64,000 nt of DNA from Pogona vitticeps (taxonomy: Eukaryota > Chordata > Lepidosauria > Squamata > Agamidae), in contig NC_135795.1 in the NCBI RefSeq assembly GCF_051106095.1, positions 69,501 through 133,500 of the forward strand, read 5' to 3'. Numbering within the stretch: position 1 is the first letter of the stretch; each line of letters begins with the position of its first letter. Under the pieces are notes generated by a model, which saw only the letters and a list, made by a program, of their open reading frames with translations, made no database searches and was not told the origin of the DNA. A program made the position numbers and the translations under genes. Shown here one piece after another: positions 1-10,900 of this stretch.

Positions 1-21
1 GATTCACTCCTGCTCTCTTAC

Positions 22-3000
22 CTGTGAATAATTCCTTTTCCATGAAGGTATTCTAATGCAGCCACAATTTCAGCAGTATAAAACCTAGTACATGTCTCAT
101 CGAATGAGCCGATCTTGCGGATGTATTTTAGAAGCTCTCCGTTTTTGGCATAACTAAGGCCAAAATCTGAATGCTAAGTTAAGAATTATTTTTCCTGGAT
201 AGCTCTAGACTTTCAGATAATAAAAATGCACATTTTGGAAAATACTAAAGGAGGGCTAGGCAGAAGAAGACAGAAATCTGTCAGTATCAACAATTTTGAT
301 GGATTAGCTTAAACCCATGCAGTGTTTGTAAGGGTCAGCAATCTGCATCTCTGCATCCTTATTAAAAACTCTGCTGTAAGCAGTTTTAACATAAGATATA
401 TCCCTGTTGCTCCGAGTTGCCAATGCTTCTTGTCCCAGCCAAGGATCACAATGAAACATTTTATCCCCAAAGGATACAGAGCTTTTCATCATCTTGAAAT
501 GTGAAGTAGAGTTTGACAAAGAAAGGGTGATCCAGACGGGACATGATATCTCGCTCCCGGGTCACGTAGGGGACCTTGTTCTCTTTTATGATGTGGCGCT
601 TCTCCAGAATTTTAACTTTGAAAAGGAAAAGTAAGTTAGCAACGGAACCCGAGCAAGGGAACCGTACAAATATTATCCTAGCTGAGCCGCCTTCTGGAGG
701 GAAGCCCTGAAGAACAAGCTCCCTCAAAGAATGGCAGATCTAAGAGGACCTCTCCTCTCTCAGGTGGCCAAAACAAAAAACAAAAAACAAACAAAAAACA
801 CACTGGAGGAAGAGAATGTTACTTACTGGCATATTCTCTGGAGGTAGACAATTCTCTGGCCAAGACCACCTGTCAGGAGAAGGAAGGAAAGCCTCGTCAG
901 GTTTGGAGCTTAAGGCAGCCAGGAAGGTCCAGGAAGGGGCTCTTGGCCACCGCACTGGGAAAATACCCTCCCATGCCATTCAGCCATCACAGATGGCCGG
1001 CAGCCAAAGTGAGCATAACTGGCAAGGGAGGCAAACAGAGCAAAAAGATTTGCCCAAGTCCCTCTGATGAGGCCAGCCGTTCTAGAACACCTCAACAGAG
1101 GACAATGTCTCAACAGAGAAGCACAGAAAGAAGGATGGAGAGAGACTGGGGACCTTTGGCCCACGGCAGCATCGGCTCTGTTGGGATCTGTGCTCCAACC
1201 ACACCACCCTGTTCAGCTCAGTGGGTCCCAGACCCATTCCCAGCAATCCCAGATATGAAAGCAAAGAGAAAAGCTTGTTCTCCGTTTTAATGTTCTCAAG
1301 GGAAGAGGCAAACCAAAACATTCTTAAAGTCACAAGAACTCTGAGTTCTCTTAGGAAGGAGATCTTGGGGAGCAAAAGGTGTGGGAAATAATGGAGAATG
1401 AGGAAATTTAGGAAAAAAAACCCAGCCTGTCAAAGGAACAGGTGCTGAAGAACAGGAGGAAGGCACAACTTGTCAAATTTCAAGAAGGCATAGAGGGTCC
1501 TATGACAAAATGGCTCACAGCAAACCACAGAGAGCATCATCCACTTTATCTGGCCTCCAGCAAGAACTACATAAACTTTTACCTCCAGGAGACCGAGATC
1601 AAGCTGGCAGGCAAAGTTGTTAAAAGACAGCAAACCAAGCAGGCTGCAGGCCACAGGGCCAACTGGTCAGGGACTCCAAGCCCAGCCTGTTGCTGCTAAT
1701 AAATAACTCACTGTGGAGAAGGATCCTTCGCCCAGAATCTTCCCAAATCTGAAGTCCTCAGGGCGTTTCTTTCGAGGCTGTGTAGGCTGCTGCAGGGACT
1801 CTGCATTCACCCGTGGTTCAGCCATGGCCCCCTCCATGCTCAGCCCTGGTCTGGTGCCACAGGAAGCAGCAACAGGAGGAGGACTGGGATCTGCTTGGTT
1901 CCTCACCATGGAGGGCGATGGGCAGGAGCACAAAACCACACTCGGCTGGATCGGGACAGCATCATACTGCAGAGAGGTTGGGGGAGAGCACATGCATGAG
2001 AGGACATGCAATCTGTTCATCACACAACTTAGGACAAAACACACCCCTCCCTGCAAGAGGCCCTTCAGAGGCACAAGGCTCAGTGTGGCCCAGAAGACCT
2101 GGCCCTGAAAAGTCATCAGCAGCACCTTCAACTGTCTACTTGGAAGTTAAGTCCCAAAGGGGTCAGCAGGCAGAAAAGCAGTTGCTGCCCGGAGCGCAAG
2201 AGAATGAAAGCTGGATCAAGGGTCATAAATTTGCAAGACCAGAGACTTGCACCTTCTGGAGCCCACCCTTTGCTGCCTGAGATCTCAGTTAATGGAGAGA
2301 GCTCAGGTCAGCCCATGGAGCTCCCTCCACCTGCTCCCCGCATCTGCTCTTAATCCTCACAGTCATGCTGCAAGAAGGACTGCTCTCAAGAGCATGCATA
2401 AAGCCCAGGGACTCCCAGTGAGGGGGATCTGAGCCCAGATCTACTGGATTGGGCTCATCATTCTCATCCACGCCACACTGCCACTCAAAGTGTCACCAGG
2501 AAGAGCCATCTGGACATCACAGGGGACGCAATGAAGGCTGTCCACGCCCCTCTAGCAACACTGAGGGCAAACCCTATGTCAAAAGTTGGAAAATCAGGCA
2601 TCGTAGGTCAACAGTCCAACCTTTAACATTTGGAATACACAGGCCTTTTTACATTTCCGGTCATATCTTCTTTAAAGGGTACCTCCTGAACAGCCACCCA
2701 GAGTGTCAAATAAAATGGCCACGCAATCATTGGTTTGAGGCTTCTTACCCAAAGGCAGACAATCAGGGAGGGTAGGAGTTTTACAAAATACAGAAGCCAC
2801 ATTCCTTGGACAGGCAAACAACACAGGACAGCCTGCGTCCTCATGTTTTCCCCACAAGCCCCTGCAGGAACATCACGTTCAGCTGAGCTGGACTACCTCG
2901 GTCTTACTCCCATTCAGTACAGAAACCACTCTGAAGGGCAAGGCTTCCAAGACATATATGTGTTTATATGTGTGTGTGTGTGTGTGTGTATGAACCCAAC

Positions 3001-4786
3001 CTGCAAGACTAGGATCTCAGTGCAGCCCTGGGTTAGCTCTGCTTAAGAGGAATTCCCACAGAACTTCCAAGCAGGTAAGGTTCGGGACTTGGCACCTAAC
3101 AGGTTTCATATCCTTCCCGATGAAAACCAGGCTGTCCTTCCCACAGAAAAATATTATCAGCTATCCTATACTGACCTTTCTCAAGTCTAACGTAAGTTTG
3201 TACTGTATTCACTCTTTGGTACCCTAGATTTCATGCTATGTTTCAATCTCTTGTTGATTTCTTTTTGGCCAATATTTTCATTTAGAAACATCAAGCCTAC
3301 ACAGCAACATGTAACAGATAATGTAACATAAATTTAGCTACAGTGAAAGCAGTAAGAGAAGGTGGCTGATCCCTCTCCAAACACAGGAACCCTTATGACC
3401 TGATGTACAACAATCCAAAGACAGCCAGCTTCAAGACATCTGGAAGCGACAGATGAAATACAACCCAGTTTTATACATACTGTATCTCTAAACTAAGGAA
3501 GCACTTGCAGTAGCAACCTAGTTTTCTGCAGTTCCAAAAGGCAGGATCCAAACCCATGGGTTCAAATTAACCGAAAGAAGACTACAAAAAATACTGTTAA
3601 GAACCTCCTGACAGCAAGAGATGCTCAACAGTGGAATGGACTACCCCTCCCTGAAAGTTTTTAACCAAAGATTGGCTGGCTAGTGAGCTGTCAGGTATGG
3701 TCTAGGGTCATTTCCGCAGTTCTATAACTGGACTAATACAGAGATTGAACCTCACAACAAGTGCAACAGGGAGTAAAGGAAAAACGGGAAGGAGAAAATG
3801 CGATGCCACTAATAGACAACTTATGTCTATTCCAGCTGATAAAGAAACCACCACACGCTGCCTGTAAAAGAAAGAGTGAGCCAGCTATCAAAGACGTGCC
3901 AGTTTTCCCTGAAAAGCAAATCTAAATGAGAAAACTAGAAATACACTCTGGTAACTCCACAAGCATGGTCCTTGATCACGGAATGACCCGCTAACGAAAT
4001 GAACTGCAGTCAGGTTTGCTGCGGAAACAGCGGGGAACGGGTTGTTCTGAAATCACAACCGCCAACCGGAGCAGGCGGCCAAAAGCAAGGCGGGACTAAA
4101 ACAGCAGCAACCCCAACCATTTCTAAGCAGGTGTCTCCCCTCATATTCAAAACAGCAACAACTGGGAAAAAAGCGGAAGAGCACTTCCGGTCCCCTAACG
4201 CCTCCGAGAACGAGTGATCGGAGCTGGGACGTGGCTCGGAGTCGCGAGGCTCCTTCCCGGCCAGGGAGGGAGGGGGGGGAGAGCGACACGGGCAGCGACC
4301 ACCTCCCAGGGGGAACCTGGCGGCACTCCGGCCCGGCTCACGACCGCCACCCTGGAGGGGCGCGGCCCCGCCTCGGGCGGCCCACGACGAGGGGCAGCGC
4401 CGTTGGCCCGAAGACCCTTCCTGCCGGCGTTGCCCGTGGAGCGGAGCGGGGCGGGGCGGCCCTTCGGCGGGAGGCCCCTCGGGGAGGACGCGGCCCGGCG
4501 GCCACCCCTCCCCCTCCGTCCCTCCCCCTCCCCTTCACGGCCCCTCCGCCCTTCCCCCCCTCCTCCTCCTTCCCTCCGCACTGCCCGCTCTGAGGAAGAG
4601 CAAGGGAGAGCCAGCCAGCCAGCCAGTCTGCTCAGAGGCCCGGTCCGGCTTCCCGGAAGGTGGAGGGAGCGAGGCCGGCCGGCCGGCCGACCGACCCACC
4701 CCCGCCCCGCGCCCGCCGTGGCCCCTCAGCCCGGCCGTCCCACTCGCCGGCGCGAGGCCTACCAGGGGGCTGCCGGTGCTGGCCAT
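22..4786 (-). CDS. PDPK1: 3-phosphoinositide-dependent protein kinase 1, 5' part (partial gene)
   Basis: This is the master AGC kinase that phosphorylates the activation loop of AKT, S6K and related kinases at the plasma membrane and in the cytosol. Five coding exons are visible on the minus strand: 4763-4786, 1712-1966, 827-869, 478-615 and 22-166. All have GT/AG borders and compatible phases. Exon 1 encodes MASTGSPL (human MARTTSQL). Exon 2 encodes YDAVPIQPSVVLCSCPSPSM and ends in the glycine loop GEGSFST. Exon 3 gives VVLARELSTSREYA. Exon 4 carries the ATP lysine (about K109, in IKILEKRHIIKENK) and ends in FQDDEKL. Exon 5 runs from FGLSYAKNGELLKYIRK to IIHR, just before the catalytic Asp of the HRD motif. 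The remaining kinase exons and the PH domain lie left of position 1. The start ATG (4784-4786) sits in a CpG island. Identity is secure from near-identity to the human protein. Confidence 0.96.
2962..2990. repeat. (TG)n microsatellite
   Basis: A short pure TG run in PDPK1 intron 1. Confidence 0.85.
3590..3750 (+). repeat. CR1-like LINE 3' end
   Basis: In PDPK1 intron 1, a stretch reading 'gacagcaagagatgctcaac', 'agtggaatggac', 'ggctggctagtgagctgtca' resembles the 3' end shared by amniote CR1-type LINEs (the segment about a single insertion being 'removed from a list' in the usual consensus). It is short and diverged. Assignment rests on remembered consensus, not on an alignment. Confidence 0.45.
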
Positions 4787-5560
4787 GGGCCCGCCTGCCC
4801 CGCTCGAGCAGCGAGAGCGACCCAATGGGACGCCCGCGTCCTCCGCGAGTGACGTCAGCGACAACAATACCCGCTTCCGCTCGCTGCGGGCGGGACTTCC
4901 TCCAACCTCCTTTCGGCATTGGCTCGGCGATCGGCTTTTCAGTCGGCAGTCTCGCGTTTCCCGGTCACTCTCGCGAGATTCGTCCGACCGCTCCTGCGCC
5001 GAAGGTGGAGAACGAGAAGGGCGGCAGGCCGGGCGGCGGCCCTGAGGGGGAAAGACGGAGCTCAGTGCGCATGCGTCCTGACTGTCCGGAAGCGATGGAG
5101 GCACGCCCCCTCCCTTTCCACTTAGTGCCTCCCCCTCCTCCCCCTCAGGCGCTTCCCGTCATGCATCACGAACGGTAGCGTTCGGGAAGGGTTCGCGCTT
5201 CCGGTCCTTCGCGGGGAAGGGAAAGCGGGATGGGCGCCGTCGGGAGCGGTCGTTGCTCTCGGTGGCCGGCGGAAGCGCGAAGGCCTCCCCCGGGAAGGGA
5301 CCCCCGTGGGGCATCCGCAGCGCCCGCCCTGCCCGAACCCCTTCGCCTCTCGCGGGAAGGACCGGAGGGGGAGGAACAGAGAGGGGACGCGCCCAGCCGG
5401 GCTCGACGCCTGTCCGCGCCGAAGGAAGAGGAAGAGGGGCGGGCGAGCGGGCGAGGGAAAGAACGGGCGGGGCAGGGCAGGGCGACGGGGTGCTTGGAAG
5501 CGCCCCGAGCGGGCGGACCCGCCGTCCTGTGTGAAACTCTCCCGGAAAGGAGGAGACTTT
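4200..5560 (-). promoter_or_regulatory. PDPK1: CpG-island promoter of PDPK1
   Basis: A very GC- and CpG-rich block surrounds the first coding exon of PDPK1. It contains a full CRE palindrome TGACGTCA (4850-4857), an ATTGG inverted CCAAT box (near 4918), the palindrome TCTCGCGAGA (4969-4978, the BANP/CGCG-box class) and an NRF1-like TGCGCATGCGT (5066-5076). All lie upstream of the ATG on the minus strand, so the transcription start is probably between about 4.8 and 5.1 kb. The motifs are seen directly; their use is inferred. Confidence 0.75.
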
Positions 5561-7938
5561 CCGGCTAGGAGCTCGAGCTGCTCCTAGTCTGAAATTGCCC
5601 GGTCCGGGTTTTTATGTGCTGAAGTCAGCGAACAGCGAACGGGCGCGCAGCCTGTTGCAAAGTCATATTATGTGAGAAGGGTGTCTCTCTTTCTCTCTCT
5701 GTCTCCCTTGGGGTTGGTTTTTTTTTTTGCCCCTGACTTGAAGCTTTGAAAAGAAATTTATAAAATGAAAGTTATTTGATCAATAATTTCAGTGTCTCTG
5801 CTCCGAGCTCTCTTGTCCCCCTTGGATTTATGTCCACACAGAAGTAGCTGGCTCCCTTGGGAAACAGAGCGGGTGGCATATACATCTATCTCCCCGTTTG
5901 CCCTGTGGTAGCCATGCTTTGGGAGGGAGGCAGGCAGGCAGGCAGGCAGGCAAACCAACAGCAACAATGAGGTGCTTCTCAGATCAATGATCTAAATGTG
6001 CTCACTATTGCAGACTTGAAGTGGCAAGTATGCTGGCTTTGTGGAGCAGGAGGTGAAGATACAGGAAAGTGGAGCACTGCGCAATATAGCTGCAAAGAGC
6101 ACATGAACACCCTGTGGTATTGGTTGAGCAACACTGAGGACAGGGCATTTCGCTAGTCAGATACCCTGTGTGTGATGAAGATAACCCTCTTGGTGGTTGT
6201 CAGTTCAGTTTGAACATATCTCCAGGAGAAAGGCTGAGAGAAGCAGATCAGGGTTTGAGACTACAGTAGCGGAGTGATGGCTGAAAGCGATTAGACTTTG
6301 TGGCTGCCTCATGTGAGGAAGGAAGTGAGGCGATGGTGGAGGCAAGATCTGAACATGAGCGTGTCAAAGCCGCCCTATGAGCCGTGGCCAGAAGCTGGCC
6401 CAAGTCAGGGGAGCCTGGGCAGCTGGCAGGAGAGGCATCCCTTGGCCCAGGAATGCTTGTGCGCCTGCCGCTGCTTCTCCTCCTGTTCTCCGAGCTAGTT
6501 TGGGAAAGGAGTCTACCGAGCAGCAGATGGGCATGCAGAAGGCTCTAGCGTGATCCTCTGCAGCGTCTCCTTGTTGGCCTGGGAAAGTGCCACATAGTCA
6601 CTCTAAGTAACCACAACTGCCAGGTGTTATGGGAATGTGGGCCGGGGGGACCACTGAGCTGCCTCAGGTCATCTTCCTCACAGGAAAGAAGCCTCAAGGA
6701 GACGCTGCCTGCCCTTGCCGCCGGAAGACGGCTTCCACTGCCCGCTGGAGACCACTGACACATGCAGGGCAAGCAAAGGGGGGGGCACTTGCCCAGCCCA
6801 GCGTGCCTTCCTGCTCTCAGCACAAAGGGTGGCCTACTAATTGTGGCCCTTTCTTGATTGCTGCAGGGAGGTTGCAGAGGCTGGCCAAGAAGCACAGATA
6901 AGACATCATTCCTGGTAACTGAAAAACCGAGTTTTAAGAGAAAAGGTTTCCTTTTATGTGCACGTCTTGGAGAGAAGGTGCCCTTTGGGGGGCGGTGGCT
7001 GGGGAGCACCCATAAACTAAGGGAATGTGAAATAAAAAACACAGAACAGGGTCTGAATCAAAGAATGCAAGTTTTATCACAAAATGCTTGAAACAGAATG
7101 AAGATGTTGCTTATGTTAATAAAATTAAGGGTGAACTGACAGCTAGGGATGCCTGGGGCGCACAGAAAGAAAAAGGGAAGGCAGGGAGAGCTGGCAACGG
7201 AGGGAAGAGGGGCACCTCCTGCCACAGAACCTAGAGCAGGGATCTGCAGCACTACAAGCCCCTCCGACAGGTTAAATCCCACAAAAAGGGAAGCTTTCCT
7301 TGAAATCTTTCCAAGGATCAAGGCAAATCTGGCTGGAATGTGTGCAGAGGCTCACCCTCTGCCTTTCATAGTAATGGTCTCCTGTTGTAGGAAACCAAAG
7401 GGGTGGGCGGGCGGGCGGGCAAGGAGGTGACACAAGGGCCCTCCTCCCCCTCCCATGCTGTGAGCACTGAGTGGGGTGCGGTGGGGGAAACAGGAGCACA
7501 ACAGCAGCTTTAAGCAGTCTTGGTTCTGGAAAGAGCACGAGACACAAAGGAAGGTGCAGGGATATACTGCTACAGCTGCTCAAGCAGAACCTGTTGGAAA
7601 CCAGCAGGTCCTCCAGCAGTGCAGCTGCCCTGGCATCGGAGACCCAGAGAAGGCCTCCTCACATTGGCTTCAAACCCATCCCAGTTCCCAAGCAGCTCCA
7701 CGAGCCCAGGGAGTACCACCCCCCCCTTTAGGCTTGTCCAGCAAAAACACTGAGGTGTCTAGCAGCTCTTTGAGGCCGGCCTGTTTTCATACCAGCCTGG
7801 TTAGTCTTTAACAAGACTCTTTGTTGCCTCCCTCCCCTCCCGCTACCTTTGCCCTCCCCATGGCAAGCAAGATGCGACCCCAGCTGCAAACCGCTTTCCT
7901 GCCCCTTCTGCCTAGGGAGGAACCCCTAAGCCCCTGTC
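5561..7938. other. Intergenic DNA between PDPK1 and IL9R, including the IL9R 3' UTR
   Basis: No exon with family resemblance was found on either strand. A (GGCA)n run lies at about 5929-5950. The right part, from about 7.05 kb, is probably IL9R 3' UTR: on the minus strand a variant poly(A) hexamer GATAAA (7074-7079) is the best candidate seen. No canonical AATAAA was found on the minus strand here. Confidence 0.5.
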
Positions 7939-10900
7939 TCAGAGCTGGGGGCTGCAGCTTGCGTCTGTGAGGCTGGGGCTGCCTGGAGTAGCCTGGCATG
8001 GGTTCTCGCTGGTGCTGCTGAGCCTCCCCAGCCAGATGCCCTGCAGTGTCTTGGTCTTGGCGATGGAGCCTGGCCTGCTGCTGCTGTCACTGCCCCACAT
8101 GCAGTAGTCACTACTGCTGCTGCTGCTGCTGGAGGGGAGGGTCTGGGGCCCCCACTCTGGATGGTGGGGACCCTCCCTGCCTTTCAGAGGAGGGGCCCCC
8201 TCCTGCCCTGCCTCCCCATGGCCTTTCACCCAGAGAGAACTTCCCCAGGGGAGAGGCAGTGGGGGCTCAGCGCCATGCCTACAGTTAGGCTGGAGCCCCT
8301 TCTGCACCTGCTCAGGAGCCACCTCTTCGACCATGATGTACAGGCAGGCAGGAGATTCTTCAGGCAGAAGCTGGGGTCCCTTGTGGGTCACAGCCTTTAT
8401 TGGAGAAGTGGTCAGGGCTCCATTCCCCTTATCCCCTTTGCTGCTTCCTTTGGTGGGGCTGTGGTTCCCGATGCCACTGGCCAGCCAAGGCCCCTTCTCT
8501 GTGAGTCCGGCCCAATCCTGCAAAGTTGCAGACCATGAAGAAGGACAAGGTGAGGCGGCGCCATGTACATGGAATAGGGCTGCTTAGCCAGTGGCAGCTG
8601 CTAAAACCGTTTTCTCTGAGCAATGTCTGGAAGGACAGAAGTCCCCATGTCCTGCCATTGTGGGTTCTCTCCAGCCTCCCGCTTGCTGCCCAACAGCTGC
8701 CAACAGTGATCCTTACCTTGAAATCCCCATTGTGAGCGATATAAAGTGGCTGGAAGAATGCTGCCGGGGTGGGGATCTTGGCCCCCCAGCTGGCCTTGGC
8801 CCTATAAATGGAGGAAATGGCACAGCTTTCACTGGTCAGCCTGGGGGACCTCCAAACAGCACAGCAACTGGCAGACAGGCCCTCCTAGCGTCTGGCTGGG
8901 GAGCATGTTGGGCTGCTGGCTGCATTGTGTGTTCAAATCCCTATCCCTCGGCAGCCATGAGGCTCCCCCTCCTTGGGCCAGCCCGTGTCTCGGCCTGCCC
9001 TCAGTAGCTCAGAGCAGAATGGAGAAATGCCATGTGGAGGAAAGGAGGGATAGAAATGTAGAGAATAAACAGGAGACACAGAATGATGCCTGAATCCACT
9101 GCAGCCCTGGCAAGCGGCAGACTCGCATTCCTCCTTCCTTGACCCCTGCCGACCTCGGGGCTGAAAACAGACCCAAGCCTGGGGCCCAGAGGCATAGGAG
9201 GCTGGGTGCCCACCAAGGGGCAGCAGGAAGGGGACAGCCCTACTGGGTTTTTGGAGTGTGGACGACAGCTTGGTGATGCTGAGAAGCCCTCTGGAGGGGA
9301 TGCCTGCGTCTGGGAGAGTGCACAGAGCGCCTCGGCCGGATGAAGGCTGAGCATTCCCTGTGTCCTCCCTCAGAGTAGGTCTCTGGGCCTTTGGTCAGAC
9401 TGCCCCCTGGTCACTGTGGGACACAGAGGAGGTTGCTTCCCCTCTTGCCGATGTGTCTGCCTGCCTCTCAGCTGGCACGAGCTCTCTTCCCTGCCCTGAA
9501 GGAGCTTCTGCCTCTGTCCCCAGTCTATTGGCTGTGGGAGCGTCATGGCTGGGTGTGTAGCCTGGTGCTCCCCCTGTGGGTGGGACCCACCTGGGGCTAC
9601 AGTGCACCTGGGCCTGTGACCACCCGAGGGAGGGGAGCGAAGCCCGGCCTGCCGCTCTGGCCCCTGTGGCAGCAACCAGCAGGAAAAATGGCCGGCAGTA
9701 CAACGGAGAAGAGCCCTGTGGCTGGCAGAGATGGGAGAGAAGCCGTGGACCTACCTCGAGAAGACCTTGAGGGCGAGGAGCAGGGCCCCGAGGCAGAAGG
9801 GCAGGGCCAAGAAGAGCAGGCTCCTGAGGTGGCTGGGGTCCAGCAGCTTTGGCCCGTCGGCTTCTGCAAGGGGCGGAATCATCACCAGCCCTTCAGACGT
9901 GGGCTTCCCAAGCAGCTGGCCACCAAAATGTCCAGCAGAAGGACCCCCTTGGAAAGGCAGTTCTAGGGAAGCCAGGTGACACCCAGCTCCAGGAGAGGGC
10001 CTCCTCTTCCCCTTCCTCCACCCCGCTTCGTTTGGAGTCATTAGAGCTGATGAAGCAGGCAAGTTGGGGCTGAAACAGAGCCCCGAGGGAGAGTTCCCTC
10101 CTAGCACCCTGTGTTCCCACCGTGGCATGGGGGCTCTTCCACACACCTTTGGGTGCATCTCAAAGTTTTAAATAAAGACACAGACAAGCTGAGGGTCTTG
10201 GGTGGTGGGAAGATCGGGGGGGGGGGTTGTTTGTCTTGCAAATGGCTTCCTACTGGCAAAGGCTGGGCTCCTTCTGCTCCTTCTGCTAGTGACGGAGATA
10301 AGGAGCTATTCAAAGCCTGAGCTGACCTTGCAGGGAGTGGGAGATTTTGCTTGTCACTGGAGCTCTCCTCTGATACACAGGCTGGCAGGCTGCATGTGCC
10401 TCTCTCCCAGGACAGAAGGAGCCACAGCAGGCACCAGCAGGCGTGCTCTAGACAGATCCCCTGGGCCTCCTGCAGCCCAGCTACCAACCTGGTGGGGTCT
10501 TCCATGTGGTGGCAGGACTCCAGGGGCTCCAGTAACTCCTATACCTCTCCTCCGTGTCTGGGGTTTTGCAGCGAAGTCTTGCGGTATAATTTGTGCCAGG
10601 CAGGAGCTGTGAGCCATCTATTTCCACAAATGCATCTTTGTTGACCAAGGTCTTTGTCTGTGCCTGCTGTGAGGGTTGGAGCACAAAGAGTCACCATCTC
10701 TGAGCCAGATCCCTTGGGTGACAGCAGCAGCAGCAGCAACCAGGAAAAACAAACACCCCCTGCCTGCCAGGGGTTCAAGATGAGCTGTGCAGGCAATCAC
10801 AATTAAGCCCAGACGCTATAATGAGCAAACACAACATGGAGAGGCACCAGGAGGGCCAGAGCAGGGGTAAGCAGGGGCTCCACCTCAATTATTAGTCTCT

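Noticed and set aside
4535-5104. Long minus-strand frame in the PDPK1 island
   Set aside because: Only eight codons (4763-4786) are coding, ending at a good donor. The rest is 5' UTR and intron.
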